Assembly: GCF_021397715.1 (NCBI RefSeq)
Contig: NZ_CP090207.1
Location: 3,658,001-3,722,000 of the forward strand
DNA length: 64,000 bases
Reading direction: 5' to 3'
Origin: Pantoea agglomerans
GTDB taxonomy: Bacteria; Pseudomonadota; Gammaproteobacteria; Enterobacterales; Enterobacteriaceae
The position numbers and the translations under genes were made by a program. Positions 9,571-18,244 of this stretch are shown piece after piece (position 1 is the first letter of the stretch; every line of letters begins with the position of its first letter). Under the pieces are notes generated by a model that saw only the letters and a list, made by a program, of their open reading frames with translations, had not been told where the DNA came from and searched no databases.

Positions 9571-10460
9571 ACTATATCGCGGTCGACTGGGGCACCAGTA
9601 ATTTTCGGGCGCTGAGCGTACGAGATGGCAGGATGATCAAAACGGTCGAGGCGGACTGCGGCGTCGGTAAATGCCAGCGCGATGCCTTGCCGTTGATATT
9701 GCAGCAGCAACTGTTAAGGCTCGGCGAGGCTTACGATGAACAGCTGCCGGTGATATTGTGCGGCATGATTGGCAGCAATATCGGCCTCGCCGATGCGGGC
9801 TATCTCACTCTACCGCTTAGCTTCAGCGCGCTTTTCGGTAAAGGGCAGCCGCTGCCGGGGATCATCCCGAACCCGGTGAGTCTGCGTCCGGGGATCTGTG
9901 ACCGACGGGTGAATGAAATCTGCCGTGGAGAAGAGATGCAGCTGGCCGGCGGGTTGATGCTCTCTGCTGTGCAGAACTTTGCCGCGGTTGGCACCCACAG
10001 CAAGTGGCTCAGAATCGATCGACAACAGCAGCAGGTGACCCGCTTACAGACGCTGATGACCGGTGAGCTCTATGCGCTATTGCTTAACCATTCGGTGCTG
10101 GGTAAAGGATTGCCCGAGCAATGCTGGTCAGATGAAGCCTTTTTAAGCGGCATTGAAACGGCGCAGACTATTCAGCATCAGCAAACCGATTTGGTTAGCG
10201 AACTATTTCGCTGTCGGGGTCGTTATATCCTTAATGCGCTTGCGGCAGAGGCGGCCTCTGCATGGTTATCCGGATTACTGATCGGCCATGAAGTTTTATT
10301 GGGTGCTACCGGCCCGGAGACCATCTGTTTTATTGGCAGTGAAAGCCTGTTAGCGCATTACCGGCTGGCCTGTGAGGCGCTAAATCAACCGGCAGAATTT
10401 CTGCCTGCGGAAACCGCCTTAATAGCCGGTCTGAATGAGGTATTCCGCCATGACTATTAG
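9567..10460 (+). CDS. dgoK: 2-dehydro-3-deoxygalactonokinase (DgoK)
   Basis: Cytoplasmic kinase of the 2-keto-3-deoxygalactonate kinase family, giving the 6-phosphate that DgoA cleaves. The 297 residues begin with the phosphate-binding AVDWGTSNFRA and contain ILCGMIGSNIG and LMTGELYALL, typical of the actin-like fold of DgoK. The start overlaps the stop of the DapA-family gene (ATGA). An 11-base overlap with dgoA follows. In E. coli, DgoK and DgoA belong to galactonate degradation. Here they sit with a different transporter, dehydratase and regulator, so the substrate may be another aldonate with the same downstream chemistry. Confidence 0.9.
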   Translation: MNYIAVDWGTSNFRALSVRDGRMIKTVEADCGVGKCQRDALPLILQQQLLRLGEAYDEQLPVILCGMIGSNIGLADAGYLTLPLSFSALFGKGQPLPGIIPNPVSLRPGICDRRVNEICRGEEMQLAGGLMLSAVQNFAAVGTHSKWLRIDRQQQQVTRLQTLMTGELYALLLNHSVLGKGLPEQCWSDEAFLSGIETAQTIQHQQTDLVSELFRCRGRYILNALAAEAASAWLSGLLIGHEVLLGATGPETICFIGSESLLAHYRLACEALNQPAEFLPAETALIAGLNEVFRHDY

Positions 10461-11034
10461 CTCACAGGTTATCGCTATATTACGCGGCATTGGTCCGGAA
10501 GAGGTTAATCAACATATCCGCTGCCTGCTGGATAATGACATCAGCCAGGTTGAAATCACCACTAACTCGCCTGACTGGCAATCCAGTATTCAGGGAGCGG
10601 TTAAGCACTTCGGTCCCCGCCTGAATATTGGCGCAGGAACGGTAGTGAATAGCCGCCAGGTCGATGAAAGCCTTGCCGCCGGAGCCCGGTTTATTCTTAC
10701 ACCCAATCTTGATCCGCAGGTGATAGCCGAAGCGAAAAGGCAGAGATTAGCGGTGTATGCCGGAGTGTTTAGCGCCAGCGAAATTTTCCTTGCTGCCGAA
10801 CTGGGTGTGGCGGTGATGAAAATATTTCCGGCCTGCGCATTGCCGATTAATTATCCGCAACTGATCAAAGGCCCGCTCTCTCAGCCGGTCCGGTTTTCAG
10901 CGGTCGGCGGGATAACGGTTGATAATGCGGCTGACTATCTGGTTCATTATGACAGTGTCGGGATAGGTTCGTCGTTATACCGGCCAGGACAGTCGGTTGC
11001 CGAAACGGCGAAGCGCTGTAAACTATTGATTTAG
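10450..11034 (+). CDS. dgoA: 2-dehydro-3-deoxy-6-phosphogalactonate aldolase (DgoA)
   Basis: KDPG/KDPGal-type class I aldolase producing pyruvate and glyceraldehyde-3-phosphate. Landmarks are VIAILRGI at the N-terminus, E35 in VEITTNS, and the Schiff-base K124 in MKIFPA. The 194 residues are close to the family size (E. coli DgoA about 205). The ATG at 10450 is chosen because GAGG lies nine bases upstream and the protein then begins near the conserved AILRGI; an in-frame ATG at 10435 is less likely. It overlaps the end of dgoK, and its last 12 bases overlap the end of the convergent IclR gene. Confidence 0.9.
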   Translation: MTISSQVIAILRGIGPEEVNQHIRCLLDNDISQVEITTNSPDWQSSIQGAVKHFGPRLNIGAGTVVNSRQVDESLAAGARFILTPNLDPQVIAEAKRQRLAVYAGVFSASEIFLAAELGVAVMKIFPACALPINYPQLIKGPLSQPVRFSAVGGITVDNAADYLVHYDSVGIGSSLYRPGQSVAETAKRCKLLI

Positions 11035-11718
11035 AATAGTCAGTGGTTCGCCACTGATTTTTTTCGCGGCAGATATCAGGTACAAACTTAACATCTCAAC
11101 GTCCATCTTTTCACTGTTGATATTAGATAAGGCGATGGCCGCTGGCATGCCGGGAATATTACATGCCAGTCGATAATCATGCTGACCATAGGCTTTCGCG
11201 AACACCTGATGGCGGCGTGCCTGTTCGATATCATTTTTAAGTAGCCGATAATCATGAATACCGATTTGACTGATAATTTCCTCATCACTCATGGCTGATA
11301 ATAATTTGATGCCAATCACCGAGTCATGCACCGGATAGGATTGATAATTCCCGATAGCACGGGCAATGCTTTCTCCTCCGCGTGTATGGATGATATAGAC
11401 CACATTGGTGCCGCTCAGGACGCCGATAACAATAGAAATAGCCGGATTTCCGCTCTCTTCCAGAATGCCGATCACCGCATTATAAAACGCTGAATTATGG
11501 ATAGCGTAGGCCGAGAGACGATGGATACCGATGCCAAGGGTGTATTTGCGCCGCGCATCGCGATGCACCATATCCAGCGCCAGCAGCGTTTTCATCAGGC
11601 GCGTTATTTTGGCCGAGTCGAGCGCCAGTTCACGTCCCATTTCGCGAATGCCTTGAGGCCGGCTCGCTGAAGCGAGCAGCTCCAGGCAGCGGAAAGCGTC
11701 ATAGACGGTACTGTTCAT
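11023..11718 (-). CDS. IclR-family transcriptional regulator
   Basis: The 231 residues have the IclR layout: an N-terminal winged helix-turn-helix (about 1-65, RPQGIREMGRELALDSAKITRLMKTL) and a C-terminal effector-binding domain (about 75-225). It is convergent with, and overlaps, the end of dgoA, so it is transcribed separately towards the operon. It probably controls the sugar-acid operon by binding near its promoter, for example at the palindrome 6029-6049, with the pathway substrate or an intermediate as effector. E. coli uses a GntR-family DgoR for galactonate, so the regulator class differs here. The target and the ligand are inferred. Confidence 0.85.
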   Translation of the reverse strand: MNSTVYDAFRCLELLASASRPQGIREMGRELALDSAKITRLMKTLLALDMVHRDARRKYTLGIGIHRLSAYAIHNSAFYNAVIGILEESGNPAISIVIGVLSGTNVVYIIHTRGGESIARAIGNYQSYPVHDSVIGIKLLSAMSDEEIISQIGIHDYRLLKNDIEQARRHQVFAKAYGQHDYRLACNIPGMPAAIALSNINSEKMDVEMLSLYLISAAKKISGEPLTILNQ

Positions 11719-12594
11719 GATGAGCTCCGGGTCCGGGCGTGAGTCATGCCGTTATTCTCCAGCCTTTGCTGATGCAAGCAACCCGCAATGGTCAGATCTG
11801 GAACCTGTTTCAAATGCTGAGAGGAATGGGGCTTTTAAAGCTGGTTCTGTGAGGAGCGGGTTAGCAACTGAATGATTGGTAAAAGCGCTACGGTTGAGAG
11901 ATCAGCGTTTAGGATGCAAATGAGCATAGGAATTTCGGGATAACGAAATTAGCTAAACCGCCTACAACCCTCTGGAGCTGATTCAATCGACATACGAAGT
12001 GTCAGAGAACACGACCAGACATGCTTTTGTAACGGGTACTGGCCCTGCCAGAAACACTATTATTGCTCCAGACAGGCAGTTGAAAATGAATACTCGCTGA
12101 AAAACTCATCCATCAGTTCTTCGACTTCTCACACATCCAATTACATATCCAGCTCAGCCTCGGATATGATTAATCGTTTCAATTTCTCATTATTGAATGA
12201 TTAAAATCCGCTATTAGTTCTGGATAATGCGGAAATTAATTTCATCCACCATAATTTCCCATTGCATTTCGTTATGTGATTGAAATAACCTAATGAGCCA
12301 TAAGTGTTCTGCCATGGTTTCACAGAAAATAACAAACAGTATTCTGAGACGTTATGGTTGGATACCCTACATAAAACCAGGTTCCGTTTGGTACTTGTGG
12401 CGTATACGTTACAAAATTCCTATAAGCCTGTGCGAAAGATTTTTTAGGTAATCCAGAGAGTTGACGGGTAAAACAATCGTTAATGCTTGTTCTGGTTCTG
12501 AGAGGTTGTAATTGAACGTCTCATTACAACCCTTCAAGTCTTGCCGGATACTTCAGCGCTAAAAGTGAGCTTAATCATCTGTAATCAACATTCT
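11719..12594. other. Gene-poor region with possible gene relics
   Basis: No intact gene is visible in these 876 bases. There is a 7-bp inverted repeat (AATTTCG 11931-11937, CGAAATT 11944-11950). On the minus strand, two overlapping open stretches between about 12320 and 12560 read like coding fragments but lack a convincing start. The region becomes AT-rich towards the Hcp module and looks like eroded accessory DNA. Confidence 0.5.
12320..12523 (-). pseudogene. Possible gene relic upstream of the IclR region
   Basis: On the minus strand one frame is open for about 67 codons, ending at the TGA complementary to 12320-12322, with a protein-like stretch NFVTYTPQVPNGTWFYVGYP. No ATG, GTG or TTG is available at a sensible place. 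A second frame overlapping its upstream part also looks protein-like (LSEPEQALTIVLPVNSLDYL) and ends at a TAA. Together they could be one frameshifted gene next to the Hcp module, perhaps a decayed immunity gene. I do not recognise the family. Confidence 0.25.
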
Positions 12595-13080
12595 TCAGGT
12601 CCGTACATTCCAGTCATCTGTGTACTGCACATTGCCATCAACATAACGCCAGGTGATTTTGTCGTACATCAGGGAAACAGATTCCATATGGTTAACCTGT
12701 AAATTACCGGTCATTTTGGTATTTGGCATTCCCGGATTGATGCCAGTAATTTTTACGCCCTCAATGGTCATAATAAAATAGCACTCTTCCTGTCCCGCAT
12801 AATTAATCCGATACCAGCGAATTTCGGCGCTTTTCAGCGTCTGTCCTGTTGCGACAGCCTTGTAAAGATAAGGGCTGGCACTATCGAATTCTTTTTCAAT
12901 CATCATTGGCGAGTGCGAGCGCTTACCGGTAATTTTACCGTTAGCACTGTCTACCGGAATGTTCAGGCCATGACTAAAACCGACAATTTCAATACTTCCT
13001 TCACGTTCCTGAACATCAACTGAACCTTTGATGTCAGCACCGCCGTCATCTTTGAGCCACATATACGCGGGAACAGGCAT
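12595..13080 (-). CDS. hcp: Hcp (TssD) T6SS tube protein, module 1
   Basis: Hexameric ring protein of the type VI secretion inner tube, also a carrier for small effectors. The 161 residues match the Hcp family: PAYMWLKDDGGADIKGSVDV at the start, EFDSASPYLYKAVATGQTLKSA in the middle, and KITWRYVDGN near the end. It closely resembles the second Hcp at 51397-51876 in the N-terminal half and in the ITW.Y.DGN tail. Here it is the last gene of a three-gene unit, after a Tlde1-like effector and a membrane protein. No T6SS sheath, baseplate or ATPase genes are in the window, so it is an orphan Hcp serving a system encoded elsewhere. Confidence 0.92.
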   Translation of the reverse strand: MPVPAYMWLKDDGGADIKGSVDVQEREGSIEIVGFSHGLNIPVDSANGKITGKRSHSPMMIEKEFDSASPYLYKAVATGQTLKSAEIRWYRINYAGQEECYFIMTIEGVKITGINPGMPNTKMTGNLQVNHMESVSLMYDKITWRYVDGNVQYTDDWNVRT

Positions 13081-13081
13081 T

Positions 13082-13603
13082 TTACAAACTCCTTTTGAAT
13101 GTCATTTTCTTTTTAATTAAGCTGTAGCAGGCAATCGTCAATAGCAGGTTTAAGACTACCAACGTCGCCAGAGTAAATGCTGAAAACATCTCTTCATCTG
13201 GTAAAAAAACGTGATAAGGCAGGCAGCGGAACAGTATCCAAAAAATAAATGTGAACGCGAATATCTTTGCTAATCGGCGTAATGTTGAAAAAGCCCACTC
13301 TTTAACCAGGAAAACCGATCTGGTTTTATGCCTGATGCTCTTGAAAACAGTGAGAGCCGCGCTCATGACAGGAACACCGATCAGTGTGTTTATTAAGAGA
13401 CTAAAGTAAAACTGTAACGCTTCCCAGGGCTCCGGATCAGGCTCACCCAGAATGAAATGGGTAAACCTCTCTGCGCTTTGAAAATCAAATAATGCCGTAA
13501 TTGCATCAACTAAACCATCATAGGGAACAACTTTAGCCACGATCAGCATAATTGCATTAAACAGCGCTATTTTGATAAAAAGATTAAGGGCATGTTTTGC
13601 CAT
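13082..13603 (-). CDS. Polytopic membrane protein, putative immunity to Tlde1-like effector
   Basis: The 173 residues carry about four hydrophobic segments: LFIKIALFNAIMLIVAKVV, FYFSLLINTLIGVPVMSAAL, IFAFTFIFWILF, and TLATLVVLNLLLTIACYSL. It overlaps the end of the effector gene and ends one base before the Hcp start, a position typical of T6SS immunity genes. The ATG at 13603 is preferred over the TTG at 13609 because GAGG sits nine bases before it. It has no resemblance to the lipoprotein at the matching place in the second module. Its role as immunity protein is inferred from gene order only. Confidence 0.6.
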   Translation of the reverse strand: MAKHALNLFIKIALFNAIMLIVAKVVPYDGLVDAITALFDFQSAERFTHFILGEPDPEPWEALQFYFSLLINTLIGVPVMSAALTVFKSIRHKTRSVFLVKEWAFSTLRRLAKIFAFTFIFWILFRCLPYHVFLPDEEMFSAFTLATLVVLNLLLTIACYSLIKKKMTFKRSL

Positions 13604-14099
13604 TGGCAATTACCTCAATCGTTCCGTAGGCCATTAGTTGCTTCATACAAGGAACCGCTATCTTTTGCGTTCTCAGTAATGCGTTACGTAACATGGCATA
13701 ATCAGAGTCATGCGGAAGCGTAATACATCCTTCGGATAGTGCGCCCGGATGCAAACGAAAGTTACCTCGCTTGACGTTCTCTACCCATGTGTAATCATCG
13801 ATCGTCCAATCATCCCGCCATATTGCGAACCATTCGGAATGCCTGAACGTAGCGCCGCTGGCAAAGTGGTTATAAATATCCCTGACACCGGCATTTAATT
13901 GTGATTTGAGCCCTCCCTGAGGGCGATCAACAATCCAGTATTTACCTGCTGGTACAGGCCCCTCTCCGGAAATCATTCCACAGGCTCCACGATTGCGGTA
14001 AGCGCCATTGCCAGAGAACGCTAAGAACGTTCCCACGCCCGGAAAGAATAAGGGTGAGTAGTAAGCATCATTAATTACAAACTTTCCATGTAAAGCCAT
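13584..14099 (-). CDS. Tlde1-like (DUF2778) T6SS effector, module 1
   Basis: Predicted T6SS effector of the L,D-transpeptidase-like Tlde1 group, which damages peptidoglycan in the target periplasm. The signature is in LHPGALSEGCITLP. Numbering from the upstream ATG at 14105, it contains H119, S124 and C127, the His/Cys pair of YkuD-type chemistry; subtract two for the chosen start. Upstream is GEGPVPAGKYWIVDRP, characteristic of the family. The ATG at 14099 is chosen because AAGGG lies six bases before it. No signal peptide is present, as expected for a cargo delivered by Hcp. It is the first gene of the unit effector, membrane protein, hcp. Confidence 0.82.
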   Translation of the reverse strand: MALHGKFVINDAYYSPLFFPGVGTFLAFSGNGAYRNRGACGMISGEGPVPAGKYWIVDRPQGGLKSQLNAGVRDIYNHFASGATFRHSEWFAIWRDDWTIDDYTWVENVKRGNFRLHPGALSEGCITLPHDSDYAMLRNALLRTQKIAVPCMKQLMAYGTIEVIANGKTCP

Positions 14100-14866
14100 A
14101 ATCATCCCTTATTCAGGCTAGTTGATTGATAATGCTACAGGCGATTTTCCAACCTTTATAGTGGAAGTCAGACCCATTGGAAAATTAATGAGGACAAAAG
14201 GGGTAAAGATTTACAATGATTATTATAAGATTGTTATAATTATATCGCTTTTGTTTAACATTCTGAAGGCAATGTTACTTTCATTATCTTTACCCGAGAC
14301 AAACACTCCATATAAGAGCGTTTGTGTAAATGATTTTTCAGGGAAAGATCGAGGAGTGATTATGCTGATTATCATATTTCGAAATTAAGCAAGGGCATGT
14401 CATTCGAACCAATAATATTTACAGTAAACTTTCATGGTAGCCGGTTCAGGAAACTGTGGCGGATGGGCCTGCGACAGGCCAGTAGCGGTAAGTAATAAAA
14501 GTAAGGTGTCAGACAAAGAGTCTGACGCAACGTCGTGCCTGTATTCTGACAGGCTTGTCTTTATCGGCCAGCCGCTATGATGACGTCCGGCTGTGGATGT
14601 TCATTTATTCGGGCACATTCTGAACTTGTGCTTTAGCTCAGACACTTTGACTAACGCCGCGTCTGGCGGCACCCCAACCTTATCTGGCCGATTGAATTTT
14701 GAGATGGATGCGCGCTCCAGCGTTCGCGGATCAGGTACCTGACTTATACCCAAACCCGGTACGGTTGAAAACATATGCAGCACGCTGAGTGACTGAGGTA
14801 CGCCCATTGAACATCCTCGTTTTTAAGAGCATGATCGCAATAATTTTTCACTGCTTACCCTCGATT
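14100..14866. other. Non-coding region between effector module 1 and HNH nuclease gene
   Basis: About 770 bases without a convincing gene. The part next to the effector (to about 14390) is very AT-rich and should hold its promoter. The middle (14466-14593) carries four consecutive small hairpins. The open frames here (for example 14122-14388 plus, 14601-14807 minus) have no ribosome binding site or recognisable product. Confidence 0.5.
14466..14593. repeat. Cluster of four inverted repeats
   Basis: Four hairpins follow each other: GGCCTG/CAGGCC with a 3-base loop (14466-14480), GTCAGAC/GTCTGAC with a 5-base loop (14508-14526), GCCTGT/ACAGGC with a 6-base loop (14537-14554), and CAGCCG/CGGCTG with a 13-base loop (14569-14593). 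No T-runs follow, so they are not ordinary terminators. They could be a structured RNA or a recombination or protein-binding region. Confidence 0.45.
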
Positions 14867-15739
14867 ATGACCTCAGGTAAAACGCTACAAGCCGCTATTT
14901 CCGATGTCGCTGTATGGCGCAAAGGTGACCAATGTGCACCGCACAAGCCTCTTTTGCTCCTCTACGTCTTATCTCAATACAGGAAAGGTCATTCCCGACT
15001 ATTTGATTACGGCAATGAAATTCACGAACCGTTAACCCGATTACTGATCGAGTTTGGTCCTAAAAGACGGGATTACTACCCGAATATGCCTTTCTGGCGC
15101 TTAAGGACTGATGGGTTCTGGACGCTGGAAAACAGCGAGAGTTGCAAACCACGTAAAGGCAACATCCAGCCGACAAAACGAGAATTAATTGAGAATCAGG
15201 TTGCCGGTGGGTTTGATGAGGAGAGTTACCAGACTCTGCAAAAAAATCCAGCCTTAATCGATAAACTGGCACAGCAGATTCTGACTGATCGCTTTCCGGA
15301 AAGCCTGCAGATAAAGCTGGCCGAACTGTTGGGTTTTGATTTAATTACGCTGATGAGAGCACGCGATCCACGTTTTCGCGATTTGATATTGCGGGCTTAT
15401 CACTCTCAATGTGCCATTTGCGGATATGACCTGCGACTGGATGGCGCGCTAGTCGGACTCGAGGCTGCGCATATACGCTGGAAGCAATATGGCGGACCTT
15501 GTGAAGTTAATAACGGGCTGGCGCTCTGCTCCGTACACCACTCTGCATTCGACAAGGGTGCCATCGGCATTGATGAAGATCTCAGGATTCAGATATCAGG
15601 TGGAATCAACCGTAGTCCGATGGTGGAGCAGCTTTTCTGGTCACTTGAGGGGCAAAGACTTCATCTGCCTAAAGATAAAATGCTGTGGCCTGCTGATCAG
15701 TTTATTGAGTGGCATCAGACGCAGGTGTTTAAGGCCTGA
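14867..15739 (+). CDS. SBD-HNH type IV restriction endonuclease (phosphorothioate-dependent type)
   Basis: Likely modification-dependent nuclease. The N-terminal part (about 10-90 from the chosen start) contains VWRKGDQCAPHKPLLLLYVL and YPNMPFWRLR, as in the sulfur-binding domain of ScoMcrA-like enzymes that cut phosphorothioated DNA. The C-terminal HNH domain shows the zinc pair C182/C185 (CAICG), H202 in LEAAHI, N215 in VNNGLALC, and H224/H225 (HHSAFD). The start is uncertain: the frame is open back to a GTG at 14789, with another ATG at 14831; I prefer 14867 (290 residues) because it starts just before the binding domain. It stands upstream of mcrBC in a defence block. No dnd genes are in the window. 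Confidence 0.72.
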   Translation: MTSGKTLQAAISDVAVWRKGDQCAPHKPLLLLYVLSQYRKGHSRLFDYGNEIHEPLTRLLIEFGPKRRDYYPNMPFWRLRTDGFWTLENSESCKPRKGNIQPTKRELIENQVAGGFDEESYQTLQKNPALIDKLAQQILTDRFPESLQIKLAELLGFDLITLMRARDPRFRDLILRAYHSQCAICGYDLRLDGALVGLEAAHIRWKQYGGPCEVNNGLALCSVHHSAFDKGAIGIDEDLRIQISGGINRSPMVEQLFWSLEGQRLHLPKDKMLWPADQFIEWHQTQVFKA

Positions 15740-16165
15740 GAGGCATAAGGGATTCAGCATTTCGATGTAAAGCTGGATAACTATTTCAGTGTATCCTGTG
15801 CCATAAGCCTCACAGATTAAATGAACCCCATTCATCCCGATGATAAATGTGGTCAGATATTGAAGATTCGTTTTGATCAGGGAATGGGGGCGTGATACTG
15901 AGGATTATTTACAGAATAGGGCTGTGAAAGAAGAAGGGTATCAGCAGGAGTTTGGCAACGCCTAGTGGTCATGAGATGCTGTAAGGGATTCGAGAGGGGA
16001 AGAAATACCGACCTTCCCGCAGCGAAAGGAATACTACAAATCCATATACCTTATCGAGAAAAAGTCTTAGGGAGGTATGCAAGCCCGCCCCAGGGATTAA
16101 TACAATGCAGTTAGAACGCATCATCTTAGTCAAAGAATAAGCAATGTCACAGCAGAGGAAAAGTC
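15740..16165. other. Intergenic region before mcrB
   Basis: I see no gene, strong hairpin or repeat in these 426 bases. The mcrB promoter probably lies in the last 150, where a weak TACAAT occurs near 16101. Confidence 0.4.
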
Positions 16166-18244
16166 ATGATGACTCTTGTAGATAGTGTCGAAGCAGGCAA
16201 GCTGACGATCAGTGAATTAATTGGTACCCTGGCGAAAGATAAAGATTACGCAGCTTCTAAGTGGGATCAGCGATACCGCGAATTTACGACCTTGCTACAG
16301 CAAACCTCAACTTTTACTAAGCCTGGAACGGATGATTTGGTCAAACGGCTTTGGTATGAACGTGGCAACGGTATTGCCAGTATTAGCCAGGGTGTTCCGT
16401 CTTTAGCGGAATATCAGCAGAGCCTTCCATTGCTTAGAGAACTAACCGAGCGTATTCGTCAGCAACCGGATGTAGCGACCTACCAATATGTTGGCGATGC
16501 TCTAAAGCAGGCCAAAGATACAGGGCTTCTGAAGCGTATGTATTGGAGTTTGAGAAATCGTGTCTTTGCCGCGTTTTCGCCAGGAACCTGCACCAGTACA
16601 GTAGATGAGAATGCGTTTACTAAAGCGGCAGATTTTCTGAATAAGAAATTCCACCTCGGTTTGGCTCTGAACGGTAATTGGTTGCAGAAAAACCATGAAT
16701 TGAAGCAAGCCATACACGCACATTCTCCCAATGCAGATCCCTATTACGTGAATATGGCTATTTGGCATCTCTATGAATTATTACGCGAGCGCGATAATGA
16801 GCAGAAACAGGAGAGACTATCCAGCATCACATTAACAACCAGTAGTGAGCTCACCGAAATTAAGCCCCTCTCACACTCACCAACTAACGTGATTTACTTT
16901 GGTCCACCAGGAACTGGGAAGACCTTAACGTTGCAGCAAAGGATGAAAGAGTACACTTCTCATGCTGTACCGGCCGATCGTGATGCCTGGCTGGATTCTC
17001 GCCTTGAATCGTTGAACTGGATGCAAGTCATAACCCTGGTACTGCTCGATCTTTGTAAACGAGCAAAAGTTCGCCAAATTATTGAGCATACGTGGTTTCA
17101 ACGTAAGGCATTATTAAATGGTCGTAATGGCAATTTATCGAATACTGCCTGGGCTGCTTTGCAATCCTATACCGTTCCCGAGTCGTTAACCGTTGATTAT
17201 AAGAATCGTCGTGAACCTACCGTATTTAACAAAACAGATAATAGCGAATGGTTGCTAGTTGATTCACAGCTCGAGCAAGTGGAGGATTTGGTAGAACTCT
17301 ACGCCGAACTTAAAAGCGGCCCTAAATCTGCCGAATCCATCCAGAGATTTGCGGTGGTTACTTTCCACCAATCTTACGGCTATGAAGAATTTATTGAGGG
17401 TATCCGCGCTCGCTCTGATGAGAGTGGCAATATCTCTTACCCTATTGAGCCGGGTATCTTTATGCGTCTGTGTCAGCGTGCCAATGCCGATCCAGCACAT
17501 CGCTACGCCATTTTCATTGATGAGATCAATCGCGGCAACATCTCCAAGATCTTTGGCGAGCTGATTTCGCTCATTGAAGTAGACAAGCGTGCAGGTATGT
17601 CCAATGCAATGAGCCTGCAACTGTCTTATAGCGGTGATCACTTCAGTGTACCTGGCAATGTCGACATCATCGGAGCCATGAACACTGCGGATCGTTCTTT
17701 AGCTCTGATGGACACGGCTTTGCGCCGTCGCTTTGACTTTATCGAGATGATGCCTGATCTCTCTTTGCTGAGTGGAAGTAAGGTGAAAGGCATAGAACTC
17801 GAGTCGTTGTTAGAGAAACTCAACAGCCGCATCGAAGCACTTTACGATCGTGAACATACGCTAGGGCATGCGTTCTTTATGCCGGTAAAAAATGCACTCG
17901 ATGCCGGTGATGAAGAAGCTGCGTTTAAACAATTGAAGATCGCATTCCAGAATAAGATCATTCCGCTGTTACAGGAATACTTTTTCGATGACTGGAACAA
18001 GATCAGGCTGGTGCTGGCAGACAACCAGAAACAAGACGACAGCCTGCAATTCGTGATTGAGAAAACCGACGATCTGGATACGCTTTTTGGTAACAATCAT
18101 TCTTTACGACGCCATGATCAGCAATCAACAGCTTACGAGCTCGAAGCATTTGATGAAGAGATCTGGAATATGCCACAGGCTTACCGCGCTATTTATCAGC
18201 CACAGCAGACCACTCTTGATGAGCAGGCTTTAAACCATGGGTGA
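16166..18244 (+). CDS. mcrB: McrB-type AAA+ GTPase of modification-dependent restriction
   Basis: NTP-driven translocase subunit of a McrBC system, which cuts DNA carrying modified cytosines. In 692 residues, the AAA+ core has Walker A GPPGTGKT (246-253), Walker B IFIDEINR (449-456) and the McrB signature MNTADRS with TALRRRF (505-523). The N-terminal 240 residues, which in this family recognise the modified base, do not look like the E. coli McrB DNA-binding domain, so the target modification may differ. An unusually long insert (about 260-395) separates Walker A from the conserved FHQSYGYEEFIEG. The start may be the first or second of two adjacent ATGs (16166 or 16169). It overlaps mcrC by 8 bases. 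Confidence 0.9.
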   Translation: MMTLVDSVEAGKLTISELIGTLAKDKDYAASKWDQRYREFTTLLQQTSTFTKPGTDDLVKRLWYERGNGIASISQGVPSLAEYQQSLPLLRELTERIRQQPDVATYQYVGDALKQAKDTGLLKRMYWSLRNRVFAAFSPGTCTSTVDENAFTKAADFLNKKFHLGLALNGNWLQKNHELKQAIHAHSPNADPYYVNMAIWHLYELLRERDNEQKQERLSSITLTTSSELTEIKPLSHSPTNVIYFGPPGTGKTLTLQQRMKEYTSHAVPADRDAWLDSRLESLNWMQVITLVLLDLCKRAKVRQIIEHTWFQRKALLNGRNGNLSNTAWAALQSYTVPESLTVDYKNRREPTVFNKTDNSEWLLVDSQLEQVEDLVELYAELKSGPKSAESIQRFAVVTFHQSYGYEEFIEGIRARSDESGNISYPIEPGIFMRLCQRANADPAHRYAIFIDEINRGNISKIFGELISLIEVDKRAGMSNAMSLQLSYSGDHFSVPGNVDIIGAMNTADRSLALMDTALRRRFDFIEMMPDLSLLSGSKVKGIELESLLEKLNSRIEALYDREHTLGHAFFMPVKNALDAGDEEAAFKQLKIAFQNKIIPLLQEYFFDDWNKIRLVLADNQKQDDSLQFVIEKTDDLDTLFGNNHSLRRHDQQSTAYELEAFDEEIWNMPQAYRAIYQPQQTTLDEQALNHG

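Noticed and set aside
14122-14388. 88-residue open frame on the plus strand
   Set aside because: No ribosome binding site, no recognisable domain, AT-rich composition explains the open frame; it lies where the effector promoter should be.
14601-14807. 68-residue minus-strand open frame
   Set aside because: No recognisable product, overlaps the region upstream of the HNH gene, no good start signal.
11719-16165. Left attachment site as a copy of the leuX 3' end
   Set aside because: I looked for the tRNA 3' sequence (GGTTCGAGTCCGGCC and complement) and found no convincing copy by eye; the left island boundary stays undefined.
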